A DNA stretch of 64,000 nucleotides from assembly GCF_026627425.1 (NCBI RefSeq), contig NZ_JAPNLH010000006.1, forward strand, positions 161,969 through 225,968, read 5' to 3'. This document shows, piece by piece, positions 16,893 through 26,543 of this stretch (the stretch's first letter is position 1; each line of letters opens with the position of its first letter). This DNA comes from Arthrobacter endolithicus. Its GTDB lineage: Bacteria > Actinomycetota > Actinomycetes > Actinomycetales > Micrococcaceae. The position numbers were made by a program, and so were the translations under genes. The notes beneath the pieces were generated by a model, which worked only from the letters and a program-made list of their open reading frames with translations, made no database searches and was not told the origin of the DNA.

Positions 16893-18152
16893 TCAACAGG
16901 AATCGCTCGGGACGGTAGCGGCTGCCTTCGCGATCTGCCAGATGACGACATCCCAGACGAGCGTGTACTTCATATGCCAGATAGAGCACTTCTGGCCCCT
17001 CGGCCCGTGGGAAGCATCCTGCGTGGTGTGGAAGCTCACGTTGGCGGTGATCCCGCCGTTGATGTTTGCGATGTCACCGACTTCGATGGAATGCCAGTAG
17101 GAGGAATCCATCTCTGAGCTCCAGCTGGCAAACCCGCCCTGGTCCGCTTGGGCCTCTGGCGTGAAAACGCCGTAGGCCAGGCTGTACGCTCCGCCGTTGA
17201 TGGCCTGGGCGTGGATGAGCAGGCTCTGTGCCACCTGGCTGCCGCGCTCGTCTGGGGTGTCGACAGTGACGGAGATTTGATTGTCCGTGGGCAGTGCTGC
17301 GGCGTCGCATGTGGTCAAAGGAACAGGGGCCGGACCCGCCGTCCATTTATCTACGAGGGTCTTGGCGAACGCGCCGGAGACGGCATAGTTGGTTCCCTCA
17401 CCGACGCGTTCGACTGGCTGTCCCGTGCTGTCCACAACCAGAATACGAATGGATTTGACGATGCCCACGACGTCGCCTGATTTGGTCACCAGCGGGCCGC
17501 CACTGTTGCCCGGGTTAATGACGGAATCGGTCTGGGTGATGTGCCCGACGCCATCGGAGCCCGGACCATTCTGAACGTTGAGCCCATTGATACGCCCGAC
17601 GTTGAACTTGAAGTTCTCAGCCAGGGGAAATCCGAGCACACCAACCTCGGTACCAACTGGCGGGTCGGTTGATGCCATGGTGAAAGTGTGGCCGGTAACG
17701 GGCTTATCGGTCGTGATGAGCGCGATATCCTCGCTCACATTGCGTCCGGTGATGGTTGCCGTGACCACCTGCCCGTTCACCGCGACCGTGATGCCGGCTG
17801 CACCTTCGATCACGTGCGCGGCCGTGACGAGATGTGTGCTGTCAACGAGAAACCCGGTTCCCATGCCGGCTCCATCACACTTCGGCACTGCAATACGTCC
17901 GACCCCGGATTGCATCGCCGGGACCACATCAGGCCAATCGGGTGCCGGCGCAGCAATGGGTGTCGATGGCGGAGCAGCCGGCGTTGGTGACGGCGCGGCA
18001 ATCGACGGTGATAACGGCGGCTGGACTATGTCGGACGGCGTGGTGGCCGCCGTTGGCTGCCCGGAAGGGGGAGCTGGGGTACATCCGGTGGCAAGTAAAA
18101 GGGCTAACCCGACGGCGGTGACCAGGCTCTGGCGCTGTAGTTTGTGCATCAT
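16893..18152 (-). CDS. Lipoprotein trypsin-like serine protease (S1C type)
   Basis: A 419-residue exported protease. It has a lipoprotein signal with lipobox LATGC near residue 24, then a Pro/Ala/Ser-rich linker of about 50 residues, then the protease domain with the full triad: His in TAAHVIEG, Asp in SEDIALITTD and Ser in NPGNSGGPLV. The last 150 residues are an extra domain with WSSEMDSSYWHSIEVGD, possibly substrate binding. There is no PDZ domain. The start may be either of two adjacent Met codons. Confidence 0.88.
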   Translation of the reverse strand: MMHKLQRQSLVTAVGLALLLATGCTPAPPSGQPTAATTPSDIVQPPLSPSIAAPSPTPAAPPSTPIAAPAPDWPDVVPAMQSGVGRIAVPKCDGAGMGTGFLVDSTHLVTAAHVIEGAAGITVAVNGQVVTATITGRNVSEDIALITTDKPVTGHTFTMASTDPPVGTEVGVLGFPLAENFKFNVGRINGLNVQNGPGSDGVGHITQTDSVINPGNSGGPLVTKSGDVVGIVKSIRILVVDSTGQPVERVGEGTNYAVSGAFAKTLVDKWTAGPAPVPLTTCDAAALPTDNQISVTVDTPDERGSQVAQSLLIHAQAINGGAYSLAYGVFTPEAQADQGGFASWSSEMDSSYWHSIEVGDIANINGGITANVSFHTTQDASHGPRGQKCSIWHMKYTLVWDVVIWQIAKAAATVPSDSC

Positions 18153-18321
18153 GCTGGGGCCTGCCTTCGAAAGTCCTGAAATTCGACCGGCCGTCGCGCA
18201 CCCGCCGCTCGAACCAGCGCCGTTGTCGCCACGAGTAGGCCTAGGCTAGCGCCGACTGACAGGAATGGGTAGGGGTAGTTATCGGGCCGCTCAGCTACGT
18301 CCGGAAGGGGCAGCGCGCTTT

Positions 18322-19512
18322 CTAGTTGAGGCGGAGGCGACGGCGATGGTCCACCCGGCCGCTGATCAGCGCGATCACGAGCCCGATGACGGCCAGGCCC
18401 GCACCGACCACGGCGGGCGCGACATATCCCCAGCCCCAAGAGATGACGAGCCCGCCGAGGAAAGCGCCGAGGGCGTTGGCTACGTTCAGCGCGGCGTGGT
18501 TCAGTGAGGAGGCCAGCGACGGCGCATCGGGGGAGACATCCAGCAACCGGGTCTGTAGCGCTGGGACGAGCATGGCCCCGGCCGCGCCGACAACGAAAAT
18601 CATCACCAGGGCGCTCCACTGGACATGGATGGCCAGGCTGTAGAGCAGCAGCATCAGGGCGATGAAGGCCATGACGGCGTAAATGCTGCCCAACACCGAT
18701 CTATCCGCGATCTTCCCGCCGATGACGTTTCCGGTGACCATGCCCAGCCCGTACAGGGCCACGACGACGGGCAGGAAATCGGCTTGGAATCCCGCGACGT
18801 CCGTCATCGTTGGGGCGATGTAGGTGTACACGGCAAAGAAACCGCCGAATCCGACGATGCCGATCAATAGTGCGAGCCAGACCTGCAGGCGTTTGAGCGC
18901 GCCGAGCTCGGTGCGGATGCTGGCGTCTTTTGCGGCCTTCTGCGCCGGGACAAACCGGACAATGCAGGCCAGCGTCAGCAGACCTATCAGGGCCACCAGC
19001 ACAAACATCAGGCGCCAACCGAATTGCTGGCCGATCAGGGTTGCCAGCGGGACACCGACGACGTTGGCGATCGAGAGCCCGAGCATCACCATGGAGATGG
19101 CGTGACCGCGCTTGGTCGGCGCCACCAAGGAGGCCGCGATCACGGCCGCCACGCCGAAGTACGCTCCGTGCGGCAGGCCGGCCACGAACCGGCTGACCAA
19201 TAGTGAGCCGAAGTCTGGCGCAAAAAAAGAGGACAGGTTCCCCAAGGTGAAAAGCACCATCAATCCCAGCACCAGCTTCTTGCGCGGCAGACGGGCGCCG
19301 ACGGCGGCCAGCACCGGAGCGCCGACCACCACCCCGAGCGCGTAGCTGGAAATCAGATGCCCGGCATCGGGAATACTGACGTGCACACCGTCGGCGACGT
19401 TGGGCAGCAGACCCATCATCGCGAACTCCGTCGTGCCGATGCCGAATCCGCCGACGGCGAGGGAAAAGATGGCCAGCGTAACCTGGCGGGGGGACAGGGA
19501 GGTCGTCGTCAT
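18322..19512 (-). CDS. MFS transporter, DHA1 type
   Basis: A 396-residue twelve-helix transporter. The opening TLAIFSLAVGGFGIGTTEF and GARLPRKK loop 2-3 match the AraJ/YdhP-like drug:proton antiporter group. Start is taken at MTTTSLSPRQV with GAGAG upstream; ATG 19557 would add 15 polar residues across a palindromic site. Substrate unknown. It diverges from the Nudix gene, with a palindrome between them. Confidence 0.88.
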   Translation of the reverse strand: MTTTSLSPRQVTLAIFSLAVGGFGIGTTEFAMMGLLPNVADGVHVSIPDAGHLISSYALGVVVGAPVLAAVGARLPRKKLVLGLMVLFTLGNLSSFFAPDFGSLLVSRFVAGLPHGAYFGVAAVIAASLVAPTKRGHAISMVMLGLSIANVVGVPLATLIGQQFGWRLMFVLVALIGLLTLACIVRFVPAQKAAKDASIRTELGALKRLQVWLALLIGIVGFGGFFAVYTYIAPTMTDVAGFQADFLPVVVALYGLGMVTGNVIGGKIADRSVLGSIYAVMAFIALMLLLYSLAIHVQWSALVMIFVVGAAGAMLVPALQTRLLDVSPDAPSLASSLNHAALNVANALGAFLGGLVISWGWGYVAPAVVGAGLAVIGLVIALISGRVDHRRRLRLN

Positions 19513-19537
19513 TCGTCTCTCGGTAGCGTTTGGTTCA

Positions 19538-19549
19538 GAACAGCTGTTC
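19538..19549. promoter_or_regulatory. Palindrome GAACAGCTGTTC in a divergent promoter region
   Basis: A perfect 12-base palindrome between the MFS and Nudix starts. The GAAC-N4-GTTC core equals the core of the LexA box, but the outer bases (CA and AT) do not follow TCGAAC/GTTCGA. It could be an SOS box variant or the operator of another regulator. Confidence 0.4.
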
Positions 19550-19591
19550 ATTGTCACGGACTGCGCTGTCCGGTTCCATCCTAAGTGGCCC

Positions 19592-19597
19592 TAAACT
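19592..19597 (+). promoter_or_regulatory. -10 element for a leaderless Nudix gene
   Basis: TAAACT ends 7 bases before the GTG at 19605. The arrangement is nearly the same as at hisC. Confidence 0.55.
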
Positions 19598-19604
19598 GGG
19601 GCCC

Positions 19605-20045
19605 GTGACAGTACTGAAGCAAATCGTCGGCGGGGCCATCGTGGATTCGCTGCAGAATCCCCGTAGGCTGCTTGCCGGCCGCCGCACCGCGCCCGTTGCC
19701 TACGCCGGAATGTGGGAATTTCCCGGCGGGAAAGTGGAACCGGGCGAAGCCCACGAGGCCGCGCTGCACCGTGAACTGCGCGAAGAGCTCGGCGTCGGGG
19801 TGCGGCTGGGGCCGGAACTGCCGGGTCCGACGGCGGCGGGCTGGCCGCTGAACGATCGGGCGGCTATGCGCGTCTGGCTTGCCGAACTGGTCCGCGGGAC
19901 ACCGGAACCGCTGCAGGACCATGATGAGCTGCGCTGGGTTGCACTCCACGGCGCTGCCGGGGAGCTGCTGGCCATGCCGTGGATACCGGCTGACCTGCCG
20001 ATCGTGCACGCGCTGCTGTCCGCCGTCGGCCCGCAACAGGGCTGA
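19605..20045 (+). CDS. MutT-like Nudix hydrolase
   Basis: A 146-residue Nudix protein, probably (8-oxo)dGTP diphosphatase or a related nucleotide-pool cleaner. The Nudix box is complete (GGKVEPGEAHEAALHRELREEL, shown here as GGKVEPGE and RELREELGV), and WEFPGG and ELRWVAL flank it as in MutT. Start is GTG 19605 directly after a -10 element; an in-frame ATG at 19530 is on the far side of the promoter. Confidence 0.88.
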   Translation: MTVLKQIVGGAIVDSLQNPRRLLAGRRTAPVAYAGMWEFPGGKVEPGEAHEAALHRELREELGVGVRLGPELPGPTAAGWPLNDRAAMRVWLAELVRGTPEPLQDHDELRWVALHGAAGELLAMPWIPADLPIVHALLSAVGPQQG

Positions 20046-20112
20046 ATCCGGTTCTGTCCGTGGTGGCGGAAACTATGCCAGACTGGAGTTTCACCACATC
20101 CAGGAGGATCAG

Positions 20113-20334
20113 ATGACGACGTCCGATGACCCTAAGGGCACTGACCCGCAGCAGGGGCAGTCAACCGGAGCGAAGGCCGGCCCCAGCGAAGACATGAAAA
20201 AGAAGTTCCGTGAAGCCCTGGACCGCAAGAATGGTCAGCACCATGCGACGGTCGAGGCGTCCACCGGCGCCAAGATCAACCATGAGCATGGCTCCGCCTC
20301 GCAGAAGCGGGAATTCCGGCGCAAGAGCGGGTAG
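20113..20334 (+). CDS. DUF5302 family small protein
   Basis: A 73-residue, very hydrophilic protein with an AGGAGGATCAG ribosome binding site. The centre KKKFREALDRKNGQ and the HEHGSASQKREFRRKSG tail match small DUF5302 proteins of actinobacteria. It is predicted disordered apart from one helix. The function is unknown. Confidence 0.8.
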   Translation: MTTSDDPKGTDPQQGQSTGAKAGPSEDMKKKFREALDRKNGQHHATVEASTGAKINHEHGSASQKREFRRKSG

Positions 20335-20371
20335 GCAGCCGGCCTTCAGCTCCAGCAAGCAGACGACTGAC

Positions 20372-20420
20372 TCATCCGCCTCATAGCGCCGACCTGGCGC
20401 GATGAGGCGGATGATTTTTT
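20372..20420 (+). terminator. Rho-independent terminator
   Basis: TCATCCGCCTCAT (20372-20384) pairs perfectly with ATGAGGCGGATGA (20402-20414), with a second small GC stem in the loop, followed by a run of T. Clear intrinsic terminator for the DUF5302 gene. Confidence 0.9.
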
Positions 20421-20490
20421 AGGGACGTCCCCAACCAGGTTGCCGTCTGCCTCGCGGCGGCTGCCGGCGCGGTCTGCTGAGGCACTCGCG

Positions 20491-22926
20491 TCACGGCCGG
20501 GGCGGGGTCCAGACCCAGTCCCGGATCTCCGGCAGGTCTTCCAGATACTGGTGAATGTACGCCTCATGCCGGGTCAGCATCTGCTGGCAGTGTTCTACGA
20601 GGGTCTGCGCGCCGTCGAAATGTCCCCGCACGCGCCGCAGGGCTTCCATCGCCAGATGAAAGCGGCTCATCTTGTTCAGCACGACCATATCGAACGGTGT
20701 CGTAGTGGTGCCCTGCTCGCTGTAGCCGCGGACATGGAAACGCTCCGGCATACTGCGCCCGTGCAGCAGCTGGTGGAACGCGCGGGCATAGCCATGCCAT
20801 CCGACCACCACATCCACATCGGCAGTGAAGAGCTTATTGAATTCGGCGTCCGAGAGTCCATGCGGGTGGGCGTCCCGTGGCGGAAGCACCAGCAGGTCCA
20901 TGACGTTGACGACGCGCACTCGCAGATCCGGCACATAGCGTTGAAGCAGCCAGGAGGCCGCCAGAATTTCCTCCGTCGGAACGTCGCCGATGCAGGCCAG
21001 CACAATGTCGGGCCGGGTCTCCGGCGCATCCTCGGCAGCGGTGCTGACGTCCGGATGGAGCTCCTGCAGTTCGTTCCCGGCCCAGTTCCAGATGGACGCT
21101 CCGGCTGCGGCATGCCGCCGGGCCTGCTCAAGCGTCAGATACTGCGGATGAGCCTGCTTGTCCACGACCAGCAGGTTGACGTAGTTCCGGCTCTGCAGCA
21201 CGTGTTCGGCCGCGGCCAGCAGGGTGTTAGAGTCCGGCGGCAGGTACAGTCGCACCACAGAACCGGAGAGCGAGAGAACCGTGTCGATCAGCCCGGGCCC
21301 TTGATGGCTGAAACCGTTGTGGTCATTGCGCCAGCAGGTGGAGGTGAGCAAAATGTTCAGGCTCGGGACGGGTTTGCGCCATGCCAGCCCGCGCGCGTGC
21401 TGCAGCCACTTGACATGCTGAATGGTCATTGAAGCGCTCACCATGGCAAAGGCCTCATAGGTGGCGAACAGCCCGTGCCGCCCGGTGAGGAGGTAGCCTT
21501 CCAGCCAGCCTTGGCACAGATGCTCCGACAGGACCTCCATCACCTGGCCGCCGGCGGAGATGTGCTCGCCGCCGTCGTCGGCTTGTTCGAGCAAACAGCG
21601 GTCCGTTACCTCGAAGACGGCACCGAGGCGGTTGCTGTTTGTCTCATCGGGACAGAACAAACGGAAGCGCGCATCGGCCTGCGTATCGGTGTAGATATCG
21701 CGCAGCATTTCACCCAGCGGGCGGGTCGTCTCGTGTTTCGTGGAGCCCGGCACCCCGACCGTGAGTTCGTAGTTCTCCAGCGCCCGCAGCGGCAGGCTCT
21801 GCTGATCCGCACCCCCATTGGCAAACGGCGTGGCACCCATTCGCAGTTCGCCCGCCGGCGCCAGCGCGGCCAGCTCCGGCAGCAGCCGGCCGGACTCATC
21901 AAAGAGCGTTTCCGGCCGGTAGGAGCGCAACCAGTCCTGAAGCTGCCGCAAATGGTCGGGGTTTTCCCGCACCCCGGACAGCGGCACCTGGTGCGAACGG
22001 AAGGTTCCCTCCATCTTGATACCGTCCACTACCGCAGGACCGGTCCAGCCCTTGGGCGTGCGCAGGATGATGGCCGGCCAGCGCGCCGGACCCGTGACCG
22101 CGTTCTCCCGCGCGTCCTGCTGGATGTTTACGATCCGCCGATGTGCCTCGTCCATGGCTGCCGCGAGGGCCGGATGGACCTTGGCAGGGTCGTCGCCGGA
22201 AACCACGACAGGATCCCAGCCGTAGGCGGCTAAGAGGGCGGTGACCTGCGCGTCGGACTGGCGGCCCAACACCGTGGGACCAGAGATCTTATTGCCGTTC
22301 AGGTGCAGAATCGGCAGCACCGCACCGTCCCGGGCGGGGTTCAGGAAGGCGGGGGCCTTCCACGAAGCGGCCAGCGGCCCGGTTTCGGCCTCGCCGTCGC
22401 CGATCACGCAGGCCACGATCAGTTCCGGGTTGTCCATCGCAGCACCGGTGGCGTGGGCCAGAGCGTAGCCGAGCTCGCCGCCCTCGTGGATGGAACCGGG
22501 CGTCGGAGGACCCACGTGGCTGGGAATACCGCCGGGGGTGGAGAACTGGCGGATCAGCCGGCGCAGCCCGGCACCGTCCTCGGTGACCTCGGGATAAATC
22601 TCGGAGTACGTCCCTTCCAGATACACGTTGGCCACCACCGCCGGGCCGCCGTGTCCCGGGCCTGACACGAAAAGGACCTTGGCCCCGGTCTGGCGAATGA
22701 GCCGGTTCAGGTGGACGTAGAGCAGGGACTGCCCCGGGCTGGTGCCCCAGTGACCTAGAAGCCGCGGCTTAATGTGTTCCACCAACAGCGGTTCGCGCAG
22801 CAGTGCATTTTCCTGCAGGTAAATCTGCGCCACTGTGAGGTAATTCGCTGCGCTCCAGTAACGGTTCATCAGGTCGAACTCAGTGGATGAGCTGGTGGAT
22901 GGGGAGTCTGGGAAACTGGAATTCAA
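20491..22926 (-). CDS. xfp: Phosphoketolase (xylulose-5-P / fructose-6-P)
   Basis: ThDP-dependent enzyme that splits xylulose 5-phosphate (and often fructose 6-phosphate) with phosphate to acetyl phosphate plus a sugar phosphate. The 811 residues cover the family length, with GHWGTSPGQSLLYVHLNRL, the ThDP motif GDGEAETGPLA, SHQGPG and the DRFHLAMEAL-type C-terminus. The listed TTG start has no good ribosome binding site; the ATG 57 bases on (MNRYWSAANYL) is a real alternative. It lies downstream of pta and ackA, so acetyl phosphate can go to acetyl-CoA or acetate. Confidence 0.95.
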   Translation of the reverse strand: MNSSFPDSPSTSSSTEFDLMNRYWSAANYLTVAQIYLQENALLREPLLVEHIKPRLLGHWGTSPGQSLLYVHLNRLIRQTGAKVLFVSGPGHGGPAVVANVYLEGTYSEIYPEVTEDGAGLRRLIRQFSTPGGIPSHVGPPTPGSIHEGGELGYALAHATGAAMDNPELIVACVIGDGEAETGPLAASWKAPAFLNPARDGAVLPILHLNGNKISGPTVLGRQSDAQVTALLAAYGWDPVVVSGDDPAKVHPALAAAMDEAHRRIVNIQQDARENAVTGPARWPAIILRTPKGWTGPAVVDGIKMEGTFRSHQVPLSGVRENPDHLRQLQDWLRSYRPETLFDESGRLLPELAALAPAGELRMGATPFANGGADQQSLPLRALENYELTVGVPGSTKHETTRPLGEMLRDIYTDTQADARFRLFCPDETNSNRLGAVFEVTDRCLLEQADDGGEHISAGGQVMEVLSEHLCQGWLEGYLLTGRHGLFATYEAFAMVSASMTIQHVKWLQHARGLAWRKPVPSLNILLTSTCWRNDHNGFSHQGPGLIDTVLSLSGSVVRLYLPPDSNTLLAAAEHVLQSRNYVNLLVVDKQAHPQYLTLEQARRHAAAGASIWNWAGNELQELHPDVSTAAEDAPETRPDIVLACIGDVPTEEILAASWLLQRYVPDLRVRVVNVMDLLVLPPRDAHPHGLSDAEFNKLFTADVDVVVGWHGYARAFHQLLHGRSMPERFHVRGYSEQGTTTTPFDMVVLNKMSRFHLAMEALRRVRGHFDGAQTLVEHCQQMLTRHEAYIHQYLEDLPEIRDWVWTPPRP

Positions 22927-23104
22927 GGCCGCCTGCTTACTGTTTGGCCGACGATTATGGTCGCTGGACGCGACAAGCCGGTGTCGGATAGTGGCTGCGG
23001 TCCCAGCGTGTCACAGGTCCGCGGTGATTGTTAGAGCCGGCGACCCGCTGGTGCTGGCACCCAACCGCAATCAGCGACCGCACCAAGAATGACGGTTCAC
23101 CCGG

Positions 23105-23138
23105 GACCGACGATTCAGCCGGACCGACGATTCAGCCG
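23105..23138. repeat. Tandem 17-bp repeat at the ackA 3' end
   Basis: GACCGACGATTCAGCCG occurs twice in tandem (23105-23121, 23122-23138), with a partial third copy after. The second copy covers the ackA stop codon. Confidence 0.75.
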
Positions 23139-24310
23139 AGACCGACGACGGCGGCTGTTGCCTCCGCGATGGCCCGCTCCTCATCGGTGGGCACCACCAG
23201 CACCGCGATAGCGGAATCAGGTGTGCTGATAACCCGGGCGTTTTTGCCGTGCACGCGGTTGGCGGCCTCGTCGAGGCTGATTCCCAGGGCCGTCAACCGG
23301 TCCGCTACCAGGGCGCGGAATTGCCAGGAATTTTCCCCGATACCGGCGGTGAAGACAAGAGCTTGAGCCCCGCCGACCGCCACGTGGTAGCCGCCGATGT
23401 ATTTGGCCAGCCGGTAGGAGGCAATCCGCAATGCAGTCTGCGCTGCCTCCGCACCGCCGTCGGCCGCCTCGACCACCGAGCGCATATCGTTATTTCCGGC
23501 CAGACCAGTGAGGCCGGATTTCCTGTTCAGCAACTCATCGAGCGCGTCGGCGTCCAGGCCCTGGCGCTGCAGGAAGATCAGGATGGACGGATCGATGTCT
23601 CCGCTCCGGGTGCCCATTACCAGCCCTTCCAACGGAGTGAAGCCCATCGAGGTGTCGATGCTCTTCCCACCCCGCAAAGCAGTGACGGAGGCGCCGTTGC
23701 CCAAATGCGCAATAACGGCGTTGAAATGCTCCGGCCGGATGTCCAGCAGTTGGGCTGCCCGGACCGAGACGTAGCTTAGCGACGTGCCGTGGAAACCGTA
23801 CCGGCGGATGCCAAAGTGGCGGTAGAGCTCATCCGGGACTGCGTACCGCCAGGCGTGCTCCGGGAGCGTGCGGTGGAAGGCGGTGTCAAAGACGGCTACT
23901 TGGGGAAGCTTGGGCCACTTTGCGGCAATCGCGCGGATGCCGAGGACATTCGCCGGATTGTGCAGTGGCGCCAACGGATTCAGCCGTTCAATGGCGCGGG
24001 TGATCTCGTTGTTGATCAGCACCGGTTCGCTGAAACGCTCCCCGCCGTGCACCACCCGATGTCCGACGGCATCGAGCTGACGGTCCCTGAGCACGCGCGA
24101 AACGGCCGCGTCGATCCGGTCCAGCGCCTCGGCGTGGTCCGCCACGGCGTCCGGCCCGGGATCCGAGCTGCCGATCCGGTCGATCAGGCCCTCCATCACG
24201 ATGCCGCCGCTGCCGCCGTCGTCCCTGCTGCTGCCGCCGTCCCTGCCAGCGATATCACGGACCTGGTACTTGATCGAGGAAGAGCCGGAATTGAGTACCA
24301 GAATGAGCAT
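23132..24310 (-). CDS. ackA: Acetate kinase
   Basis: Converts acetyl phosphate and ADP to acetate and ATP, reversibly. The 392-residue ASKHA-fold protein has LVLNSGSSSIKYQVRD, VVHGGERFS, FDTAFHRTLP, HLGNGAS and FTAGIGENS. An insert with SSRDDGGSGGI near residue 25 is glycine/aspartate-rich. The ATG lies one base beyond the pta stop, so the two are co-transcribed. A few bases after the stop a 17-bp tandem repeat begins. Confidence 0.96.
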   Translation of the reverse strand: MLILVLNSGSSSIKYQVRDIAGRDGGSSRDDGGSGGIVMEGLIDRIGSSDPGPDAVADHAEALDRIDAAVSRVLRDRQLDAVGHRVVHGGERFSEPVLINNEITRAIERLNPLAPLHNPANVLGIRAIAAKWPKLPQVAVFDTAFHRTLPEHAWRYAVPDELYRHFGIRRYGFHGTSLSYVSVRAAQLLDIRPEHFNAVIAHLGNGASVTALRGGKSIDTSMGFTPLEGLVMGTRSGDIDPSILIFLQRQGLDADALDELLNRKSGLTGLAGNNDMRSVVEAADGGAEAAQTALRIASYRLAKYIGGYHVAVGGAQALVFTAGIGENSWQFRALVADRLTALGISLDEAANRVHGKNARVISTPDSAIAVLVVPTDEERAIAEATAAVVGLG

Positions 24311-24311
24311 G

Positions 24312-26426
24312 TCAGAGTGCCTTCTTGTCGATGGAGGAGACCTCGTTGTGCGCCGGGACGGTGTGCGCCTGGACGACGGTGATCGCCACCGTATTGACGA
24401 TGTCCTCCACCGTGCAGCCGCGCGAGAGATCATTGACGGGCTTGCGCAGTCCCTGCAGGATGGGGCCGACGGCGACAGCTCCGGATGACTGCTGCACCGC
24501 CTTATAGGTGTTGTTGCCGGTGTTCAGATCGGGGAAAATGAACACCGTCGCCTGTCCGGCTACTGCTGAACCCGGCATTTTGGAGGCCGCGATGGACACA
24601 TTGACGGCAGCGTCATATTGGATGGGCCCTTCGACGGGAAGATCCGGGCGGAGCGCGCGGACCAGGGCCGTGGCGCGGCGGACGCTTTCGACGGCGCCGC
24701 CGGAGCCGGATTCGCCGGTCGAGTAGGAGAGCATTGCGATGCGTGGCTGCACGCCGAACTGCGCCGCAGTCTCGGCGGAGGCAACGGCAATATCGGCCAG
24801 TTGCTCCTCATCCGGGACCGGATTGACCGCGCAGTCGCCATAGACCAGCACCCTGTCGGCGAGCAGCATCAGGAAGACTGAGGAGACTATCCGCACTCCG
24901 TCCCGGGTCTTCACGAATTCCAGTGCCGGTCGAATGGTATTGGCCGTGGTGTGCGCCGCGCCGGAAACCATTCCGTCCGCCTTGCCGAGCTGAACCATCA
25001 TGGTGCCAAAGTAAGAGCCGTCAAGCATCACTTCGCGGGCCGCGGCCAGGTCGATGTTCTTGTGCGCCCGCAGCCTTGCGTATTCAACCGCGAATTCCTC
25101 CCGCAGCGGACTCTGGGCGGGATCCACGATGGACAGGCCGGCCAGGTCGACACCGGTGGCCGCGGCCAATTCGCGGATCTGTGCAACGGGTCCCAGCAGC
25201 GTCAGGTCACAGACGTCGCGCCGGCGCAGAATCTCGGCCGCCTGCAGGACGCGCACGTCAGTTCCTTCCGGCAGCACAATGCGCCGACGCTGCAGGCGCG
25301 CGCGTTCGATCAGCTCGTGCAGGAAGCGCAGCGGGGTCATCCGTTCGGGCCGGGGAAGAGTGAGCCGCTCCAGCAATTCGGACTCGTCCACGGCTTTGAC
25401 CCAGGCGCCCAAGGCCGCGGCGGCCTTCCGGCGCTCTCCGGTGGCAATTTCACCCCGGACCTCGCTGACCCGCTTAGCGCTCTGGTAGGTGTCTTCCGGC
25501 ACCGTGAAAACGGGAAACGGCGCATGCTCCAGCAGCGGCCTGATGTGTTCGTCCGGTGCCAGACCGCCGGTGAGGACAAGTGCCGAGGGAACGGGCAGCC
25601 TGGGCGAAAGCGCGGATGCCAGGGTGGCCACAATTACATCGGCACGGTCGCCGGGAGTGATGACCAATTCGCCGTCGAGCAGTACATGCAGGAAATTGCC
25701 GACGCTCATCGCGGCAACCTTAATGCCAGTCACATCTCGTTCCAGGTTCGCAGTACCGGCGATTCTGGTCCCGTTCAGAGCAGCGACGACGGCGGCCACG
25801 GTAGGGCGGGAGAGCTCCTCCAGCTCCGGAATCACATACACCGGGCGGTGTGACTTTCCGGGACGTACCGCGGCGAGAATATCCGCAACGTCGGCACCGT
25901 CAGCGCGGTTAACGATCATTGCCAGCAGCGAACAGCCCGCGGCGTCCAACTCGCGGCGGGCCACATCGACGGCGTCGGCTGCCTGCGCCGCGGTCAGGTC
26001 GCGTGCGCTCACCACCGCTACGACGAGGGCTCCCAGATTATTCGCCAGCCGGGCATTCAGATCAAATTCAACGGCGGCGTTCTGCCCTACCAAGTCTGTC
26101 CCCTCGACGATGATCACGTCGCAGTGGCGGGCCAGTTCGGCATAGATGGCGACGCAGGCCGCGTCGATTTCCTCGCGCCGCCCGGACGCCATGAGGCCGC
26201 GGGCCTGCGCATCCGTCAGTCCGCCCCGGCACCGTGACGCGTCGAGCCTGAAGTTCCGGCGCATCAGCAATACCATCGGATCCTGTTCGGGATCCGCCAC
26301 CTGCACGATCGGGCGGAAAAATCCGATTCTGTCCGCGTGCCGGTGCAACGCATCCGCCAATCCCAAGGTGACCAGTGATTTACCCGATCCTGGCGACGTT
26401 GCGCTGACATAGATTCCGCGGGTCAT
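24312..26426 (-). CDS. pta: Phosphate acetyltransferase, long three-domain form
   Basis: Interconverts acetyl-CoA and acetyl phosphate. The 704-residue form has an N-terminal BioD-like P-loop domain (SATSPGSGKSLVTLGLADAL), a central DRTGG domain, and the catalytic PTA_PTB domain (RRIVLPEGTDVRVLQAAEIL to GPILQGLRKPVNDLSRG). First gene of a pta-ackA pair with xfp behind it. The N-terminal domain is thought to be regulatory in other species. Confidence 0.96.
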   Translation of the reverse strand: MTRGIYVSATSPGSGKSLVTLGLADALHRHADRIGFFRPIVQVADPEQDPMVLLMRRNFRLDASRCRGGLTDAQARGLMASGRREEIDAACVAIYAELARHCDVIIVEGTDLVGQNAAVEFDLNARLANNLGALVVAVVSARDLTAAQAADAVDVARRELDAAGCSLLAMIVNRADGADVADILAAVRPGKSHRPVYVIPELEELSRPTVAAVVAALNGTRIAGTANLERDVTGIKVAAMSVGNFLHVLLDGELVITPGDRADVIVATLASALSPRLPVPSALVLTGGLAPDEHIRPLLEHAPFPVFTVPEDTYQSAKRVSEVRGEIATGERRKAAAALGAWVKAVDESELLERLTLPRPERMTPLRFLHELIERARLQRRRIVLPEGTDVRVLQAAEILRRRDVCDLTLLGPVAQIRELAAATGVDLAGLSIVDPAQSPLREEFAVEYARLRAHKNIDLAAAREVMLDGSYFGTMMVQLGKADGMVSGAAHTTANTIRPALEFVKTRDGVRIVSSVFLMLLADRVLVYGDCAVNPVPDEEQLADIAVASAETAAQFGVQPRIAMLSYSTGESGSGGAVESVRRATALVRALRPDLPVEGPIQYDAAVNVSIAASKMPGSAVAGQATVFIFPDLNTGNNTYKAVQQSSGAVAVGPILQGLRKPVNDLSRGCTVEDIVNTVAITVVQAHTVPAHNEVSSIDKKAL

Positions 26427-26543
26427 CGGTTCTCCTCAACTGCTCGCTTCGTTTCAAGGATGGGCTGCTGCCTACCACGCTACCCGTGGCCGGAACCGGT
26501 GGATGCCGCCGCGGAAACGGAATCTCCCTTGCAGCAGTTTCTG

